Origin: Trametes villosa
Taxonomy: Eukaryota > Basidiomycota > Agaricomycetes > Polyporales > Polyporaceae
Assembly (NCBI GenBank): GCA_002964805.2
Contig: PUDQ02000066.1
Coordinates: forward strand, 372,001 to 436,000
Direction of reading: 5' to 3'
DNA length: 64,000 nt
Shown piece after piece: positions 58,401-64,000 of this stretch. Under the pieces are notes generated by a model that was given only the letters and a program-made list of their open reading frames with translations, was not told where the DNA came from and searched no databases. A program made the translations under genes and the position numbers. Position 1 is the first letter of the stretch; every line of letters starts with the position of its first letter.

Positions 58401-59600
58401 ACTATGAGCATAGGTACGTTAGTCCGCCGTGGCCTACGCAAAAACGCATTCTCAATGCCCTTGCAGCGACATCAATCTCTTCAGCTACTCCCGACCAATA
58501 TCCAAGATGGCATCCGATGGCACGGAGGAGGTCTGGATTGAGAAGACTTACCTCACAACAGAGCAGTACTTCCCCACCGTCCTTCGCCGGTCAGAAGTCG
58601 TCCACGTCCAAGTGCACTCGATTTCCCCCGTCGAGACGGCACTGCTTGAAGTCGAGCAGCGCACACGCGAGTTGGCTGGGCTCAACATGAAGTACTCGTC
58701 GTTGGCGAAGACGGCCCAACACGTCTCGACGAACGTCCTGGCTATGAGCCTCAACGCTGCCGTCGACGCTCCCCTCAATAGCGGCGTAGGGGCTTTCCGT
58801 CAGGTCTTCCTCTCGGATGACTACGTCGATAGGTTCCCAGATAGGGCTGAGCAGATCGAGAAGCTCCGCGCTGCCATCGACGAGCAGGTATGTTGGCTCC
58901 GCCATTTCATGGTGCCAAATACTGAACGCTCACGTTTCGTAGGTCCGCATGATCGACAGCTGTTTGAAGCTTCATGGGCAGCTCTGCCCTCCGGAGATGT
59001 TGGCGTTCCATGCCACTCTAGAAAAGTTCTTCCGCAAGAACTTCACGGAGGAGATCCAGCGCCTGTCTGTCGACTATTCCCCGGAGCCTCGTGCGCTGGA
59101 TGCGATACCCACCTCAGCGCGGTTGCCTCCTACAGCGGCGATGCCATCGCCCAACTATGCGAACCTGTATGTATCCGTCGCGTTGGCTGTGCTACCACAC
59201 TGACGTCCACACCAGTAGCCGCCAGCCGCTCAACGTCGGACCGATCCACGTCGGTGGAATGACCGCGTCGACATCAACCTCGCCCTTATCGCCGCGCTCA
59301 CAGGAGAACGGCGCAATTGGCGACGCGCCCTGGATGAAACAGACTCCCCTACAGCGCCACCTCGCGCATCTCGCCAGGTACGGCTTCAACGGCGTGTCGT
59401 CCGGCCCTGGCGACAACGGCGCGACCGACTCCTTCTCGGAGGAGTCCCCGCGCAACTCCGTCGTCACCGTTAGCAACGGCCCCGCGCCCATCCTCTCGGG
59501 CGCCGCTTCCATGACGGCGTCCACGCTGGGGAGCATCGGGTCCATCAAGGGGCGCTTCTCAAAATTCGGCAGCCTTAGTTTCGGTCGTCGGGAAGGGTGA
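52408..59600 (+). CDS. DOCK-family guanine nucleotide exchange factor
   Basis: Large activator of Rac/Cdc42-type GTPases in cell polarity. The start MGGTAGPRKGVWEPLPLIIY leads into an SH3-like N terminus (YGYAVHPLSP ... VVSLEVGDNVYAFEKY ... WYRGYVV), split by an intron at 52674-52721. The second exon carries the helical scaffold (HIVREYIEVLHLGRRQLL). Then comes the C2-like DHR-1 membrane-binding domain (NELYIKLWSGDFSASQS, GNVQVTMEVRDQDGR, QFCELVKIRLPMQGAQQWHL). The C-terminal half is the DHR-2 exchange domain: LKLHADLYEWDLNS, YRVAFYG-like FRVAFYGTFPDAIRNKQF, YRGYEWEKFGAFCERML, and LNAAVDAPLNSGVGAFRQ-VFL. A disordered Ser/Gly tail ends the protein at 59600. The first ATG in frame before the SH3 part was chosen. 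Confidence 0.92.
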
Positions 59601-60387
59601 TCGCGCGGGGGTGCTGCGCATCCGGCGCAAGTTCTTGGATTCCCCATCCTCTCTCGTGCCCCTCGTCTAACGTATACCACCGTCTGCTTGCGTTCTGCTT
59701 CTTCGTGGACCGTCCGCGCCCTGCTGCATGTATCTGGATCTTTGTTGTCTAATGTTGTACAGTGTAGCCATCTCGTAATACCCCTTGCTTCTACATACAG
59801 CCACTGTTCGGAGGGCCTCAATATGAGCATATCAGGATGGAACGGACCCCGACGCTGCTCGCCTGCGGGTGTCTAACGCAAAATGAAGTGCGAGAATCTC
59901 GATCCCCGTCACGCAAACGTCGAGCCCGAGGGCCGCAACCTAAACCGACGCTCCCCGGCGGCCGCGCATCGATAATATCGAAGATCCGGCCCGCCGAGCG
60001 TACACACTAAGGGCACACATGCCGTTTAGTGCCAGGAACAGAAGTATTGCATTATGAGCATAGTACAAGCCCGCGCTGGGACGCGGGCGACAGTGGGGTG
60101 TAGTGTACGCGGAGGGCGAAGACTAGTAGTAGATCATAAATATCATCGGGGGCTACTAGATGTCAGAGGTATAATGATAGCCAGGCAACCAGGGGCGTGG
60201 TGAGTCGGCGGGCGCTGCGCGTATGATGGGGACGAGGAAGGCGGGGGACCAGATATCTAAGGCTACATGTACAGACCGAAATGCGTGAGGCGAACAGACG
60301 GGTGAAATGCAAGAGAAGCGGAGAGGGGTGTGCCGGGAGGGGGAGAGGTGGAATGTGCTGTGTATGTTGCAGGAATCCACCGTTGTT
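59601..60387. other. Convergent 3' intergenic region
   Basis: Between the DOCK gene and the convergent Medusa-like gene. It includes an AT-rich stretch (about 60100-60180) with TAGTAGTAG-type repeats. No gene was seen. Confidence 0.45.
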
Positions 60388-62481
60388 TTACAGGTAGGCG
60401 TGAGGATCGTGGAGGTCGGGCCCGGGCGAGATCTTCACGCTATGGTGGTAGTCGATGGTGTCGTATGCGCCGCCACCCATAGAATAGCCGTACGGCGCCT
60501 CGTGATCCATCAGCGTCGACTGGTACAGCGAGTGCGACGGCTCGATGTACTGCTCGCCCGAGGGGTACTGGAGGGACATCGAGGAGCCGCCCTGGAGATG
60601 GGGCGAGTCGTGCGGGGTGGAGATCAGAGGCGAGGGCGTCGGGGTCGTGGTATGTGACGGCAGCAAGACGTCGTAAGCACCCGCGCCCGAGAGCGAGGTC
60701 GCGGTCACGTAGGGGTTGTTGTCAAGGCCGTCGAGCGAGGTGGAGATGTACTGCGAGCGCGGGTAGCTCGGCGGGTGGAACGAGAAGTACGACTGATCTG
60801 GCGGCGGTGAGGGGTGGCCCGGCTGCGGTGAGGATGACGACGAGTAGGGCGTCGCGCGGGCGGACTGCGACATGTCGGGGGACATCGTCATGGGCGTCGT
60901 CGACGCCTCGGACGAGCTCCCATCAGCGTCCTGCTTCTTCGCCGCAGCGGGGTAGAGCGTCTGTCGGGATCAGCGTCAGCGGACACGCGTAGCGCGGGCA
61001 AGAAGCGAGATGATCCGCACGTATTTCGAAATGATCTTGTCGAGTGCCTGGGGCAGCACCGCCCAGTCGAAGACCTTCACGTCCTTCTCGATGTTCCGCG
61101 GCTTCGGCGCAGGGAAGTCCATGATCTTCTGGAAGAACTCCTCCGTGCCGACCTTATTCTTCGACACCGTCTTCGGGCGGAAGCCCTCGAGGTTCCTGCG
61201 GATCCGGTTCTTCTCCTCAATGTTGAAGATGTCGCCGACGAGGCACTCGAGCAGGAAGATGATGTCGACGGACGTGATGCAGCACTTCGACACCGGCGTA
61301 TCGCCCGGGCCCGTCGCGTCTGCCGGGCGGTAGATGCACGAGACAACGGTGTCCCCGTCCGCGTACTCGGCGGGCCGGATCGACTCGCAAGCGACGCGCA
61401 GCGTGCAGCCCTCCTGGACGCGAGAGAAGCGCACGAGACGCCGGCCGACGCGCCGCTCCTCGGCGTCCCAGTCGCTGAGATCTGCGACCGTGTCGAGAGG
61501 GGTCTCGATCTGGAGGACCGCGCGGTACGCGTTGTCGGCATCGTCGTCGTCGGAGCCGGACCGCCGCGCGCGGATGAGGGACTGCTTCTTGAGCTGGCCG
61601 CGCGCTGATTGCGTATCCTTCGAGGTCATCGTCGCGTTGAGGGCGCGTGCGCGGGCGGTGCCACTGCCTGGCGTAGGGCGCGAGGACTTGCGGGTTACCG
61701 CGGGGGCGACAGACCCGGACGGCCGCGCATCGGGCGTGTTGGGGGTCGAGGGGGCAAGACCGAAGTTGTAGTTCTCCACGTTCTCCTCCTTGCAGAGGAC
61801 AAAGGGGGGTGCTGCGATGCCTGCACAATATCCGTTAGTCGCGCAGCACAGGCAAGGCGATAGCGAGTGGCACTTACGACGATGCGAGTACGTGAACTTC
61901 CCGAAGGTGATGGAGTCGAGGGTCTCGTTGGTGCCGTTGAGGGCCTGGACCGTGAGTGGCACGGTCGTGGATGGTGACGATGATCCCTGGGACGCGGTCT
62001 CGAACTCTGGGATCACGGCCTCGAGCTCCCACTCGCCGAACCGACGGTCCTGGGACTGCCGCACGGTCGTGCTGAGCGCGCGCTGGCCGACGACGATCCG
62101 GAGGAAGGTCGTCTCGGAGCTGACGAGGTTGAAGTGGACGTTGACGACGATGGACGCGCCCGCGGGGCCCTCAGAGGGGGTGTAGCCGTATACGCGGAAC
62201 ATTTGGCCTGGCGAGACCATGCACCCGCGCGCTCTTAAAGGCGCAGCGTCGTAGGACGCTAGGCGCGGGAGAAGGAGCGTGAGCCGCAGCTCGGATAGAG
62301 TCTGAAACAGGAAGGCGGGCGCACCAGACATCATCGGGGACTTTGCGTGCATCGCGGCGGAATGTTGGCTAACGTGCTGGCCGCCAGATAGAATGGAAGA
62401 GGGGCGGTTGTAGGAGCAGGAGGGCGCGTTGTAGAGGACGTGCGGGGACCGCTGCTGGCTTGCCTGGAGCGCCGAAATCAT
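60388..62481 (-). CDS. medA: Medusa (MedA)-like developmental regulator
   Basis: Inferred exons on the minus strand are 62481-62325, 62258-61878, 61820-61021 and 60960-60388, giving 636 residues. After a Ser-rich start comes FRVYGYTPSEGPAGASIVVNV, an Ig/IPT-like beat also seen at the start of fungal Medusa proteins, and a charged linker. The most conserved block is near the end: NRIRRNLEGFRPKTVSKNK, then EEFFQKIMDFPAPKPRNIEKD, VFDWAVLPQALDKIISKY. I match this from memory to the Medusa C-terminal domain (DUF7082); MedA controls conidiation timing in Aspergillus. The tail is Ser/Pro/Tyr-rich and probably activating. Two of its introns (66 and 57 nt) are multiples of three without stops. Confidence 0.75.
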
Positions 62482-64000
62482 CTTGATGAGAACTCAAAGG
62501 AGGAGCGCGTCGATTGGCGTGTCGAAGAGAGTTGCAAGAATGATTGGCACGCGCGGTGCAAGCTTGCTTGAAGCGGGGGGCGGGATCGGGGACACCGAGA
62601 GGCGTGTCGAGGTAGGTGGGCACGGAAGCGCTGGATGTGATGAGTGGCTGGAGGAGGGGCGGCGGGAAGCACTGTGGGGGTCAAATAAGGCGCGCCGGAC
62701 AAAAAGTCGGAGCTGCTGATATACGAAAGAGGCAAGGCGGGGGTGAGGGAGCTGGCCCGGAGCGGAAGGTTGGAAATGGGGAGATGATGTATTGTTGGCG
62801 GGCGGCATGCTAAGCTGAAGGGCGAGATGATGATGAGCGGTACAAAGCCGGCGACGCGATCGACGATCGAACAGCACACCTGGGCGGTTGCGTGGCTCGT
62901 TTGGGCCCATCAACCAAGGCACCCAAAACACGCTGGAAACTCGCTGGAAAATAATATCCCGCTGGCCGCTCGAGGCCGAATCAGCGTCTCCCGGAAGCAT
63001 TTCATGGTGCTAAACTGTTTCCTGCGCGACGGCTCCATCGTCGGTGCCAGCAGGTGCCCATCTGCCCGCGCTCGGCTGTGGTGTGCGCGTCTTGTGCAGA
63101 GCGCGGGCAGGGGGGTCCGCGGGCTGGAGGCATGGTCCCCCGGGGTTCGTACTTGTGTGTGCTGATTGGACGGAAGGATCAGGACGGGGCAGCGTGGGGG
63201 ATCGAGATTGGGGCAAGGTCCGAGCACGTGCGCCCCGCAGAGGTGTTGCCGCCCAGCGCTCATCGCCACCGGCTGGTGGCACGGCTCGCGAGTCGCGCAT
63301 GGCGAGTCCGCGCTCGCTCTCTGCGGGCTGCGCCGTTCTCCCGAGACAAGGCGTCGCCCGCCCCCTCTCCCATCCACAGATACCAACACCGTCGACCCCT
63401 GTACCGCGTCTCGCGCCCATCGCCGGACCTGTCCTTCCATCGGCACCCAGCCGTGACGCCGTGCTTGCAGTGCCATCAGTGGCTGATTGCCTACGGCCCA
63501 TCCTGTGTCGCCCTCGCCTGGGCAATCAGAGGAGCGTCAAGCGCAGCTCCGACGCGCACCCCACGGCCCGCCGCCCCGTGGACCGTGGCTCTGCATTTCG
63601 AAACACGCCATCCCCGGCCTCCCCTCCGCCGATCTCAGTTCGCGGAGCACCGTTCATTGGCCCGTCTCCACCGTCCCTCCACGGCGTCGCCAGTCGTGCA
63701 CGGGCCCGGGCTGGATGGCAAACACGCAGTATATTGGGGCCCGCGGGGTACACAAGAGGGAGAGAGGGGCGTGGACAATACGCCGTATCGATCGCGCCCC
63801 TAAGCCGTAGATGATTGCGTTCGTCTAGACCCCAAAATGTCAGATACGACGTACCGGATAATACCCGACGGCCGTCGACGGCAGTCTCCCTATGGCTCCT
63901 GCCCAGGGACCAGACTACCGCCATTTGCACGCAACATGGTACACACCCCATTCTGAGGGCGAGTCCTCACTGGGTTCCTTCCGCACCCGCACGACAGGGG
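62482..64000. other. Long upstream region of the Medusa-like gene
   Basis: 1.5 kb to the window edge with no supported gene. Overlapping long frames in several phases reflect high GC content. A 168-codon ATG-started minus-strand frame (63000-62494) ends just before the medA start and could be an upstream ORF if the leader is long. Long leaders with upstream ORFs are common in fungal developmental regulators. Confidence 0.4.

Noticed and set aside
62478..62879. Frame whose stop overlaps the medA ATG (ATGA), suggesting stop-restart coupling
   Set aside because: The frame has no ATG at its start, so it is not a credible upstream ORF.
63044..63814. Two long overlapping plus-strand frames (256 and 249 codons) near the window end
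   Set aside because: Several phases are open at once in GC-rich DNA, with no motif and no splice or start context.

Overview
This window is nuclear DNA of a filamentous basidiomycete, most likely an Agaricomycete. The genes are GC-rich and split by many 50-90 base introns with GT...AG ends and short exons. Products include fungal forms of NAR1, TLG2, RPB3, SKI3, a DOCK-type GEF and a Medusa-like regulator. No rRNA, tRNA, CRISPR or intact transposon was seen. Exon boundaries were read by eye from splice signals and reading-frame continuity; where exon lengths are listed and summed, they give whole codon numbers.

Layout. 1-4.6 kb: 3' part of a long disordered Ser/Pro/Ala-rich protein gene (+). 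5.2-7.4 kb: NAR1 (+). 7.8-8.3 kb: tiny Cys-rich protein gene with a 12-nt microexon (-). 9.3-12.1 kb: TLG2/syntaxin-16 (+) with an unusually long first intron. 13.4-15.5 kb: UDP-glycosyltransferase UGT-A (+), bracketed by imperfect direct repeats of about 250 bp. 16.6-20.1 kb: MscS-type channel with an EF-hand (+). 20.4-22.0 kb: RPB3 (-) with a Gly/Trp tail. 22.4-34.0 kb: four more UGT paralogs, UGT-B to UGT-E, head to tail (-). 34.0-37.0 kb: gene-poor stretch. 37.1-39.2 kb: secreted sedolisin protease (+). 39.7-40.1 kb: small Cys-cluster protein (-). 40.7-42.3 kb: LETM1-domain mitochondrial protein (+). 42.6-47.6 kb: SKI3 (-). 48.1-51.3 kb: MLKL-like four-helix-bundle protein with a degenerate kinase-like middle (-). 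52.4-59.6 kb: DOCK-family GEF (+). 60.4-62.5 kb: Medusa/MedA-like regulator (-). 62.5-64.0 kb: its long upstream region.

How it fits together. Most genes are unrelated housekeeping neighbours: Fe-S assembly, endosome fusion, transcription, RNA decay, mitochondrial ion or translation control, and Rho-type signalling. The accessory part is the five-member UGT family. Four members share a core promoter word (AGACGCTTGC, followed in three by TATAGATAC), and promoter similarity pairs A with D and B with C. This points to recent duplication with retained co-regulation. The other accessory candidates are the MLKL-like protein, a possible cell-death or immunity executor, and two small Cys-rich families of unknown function.
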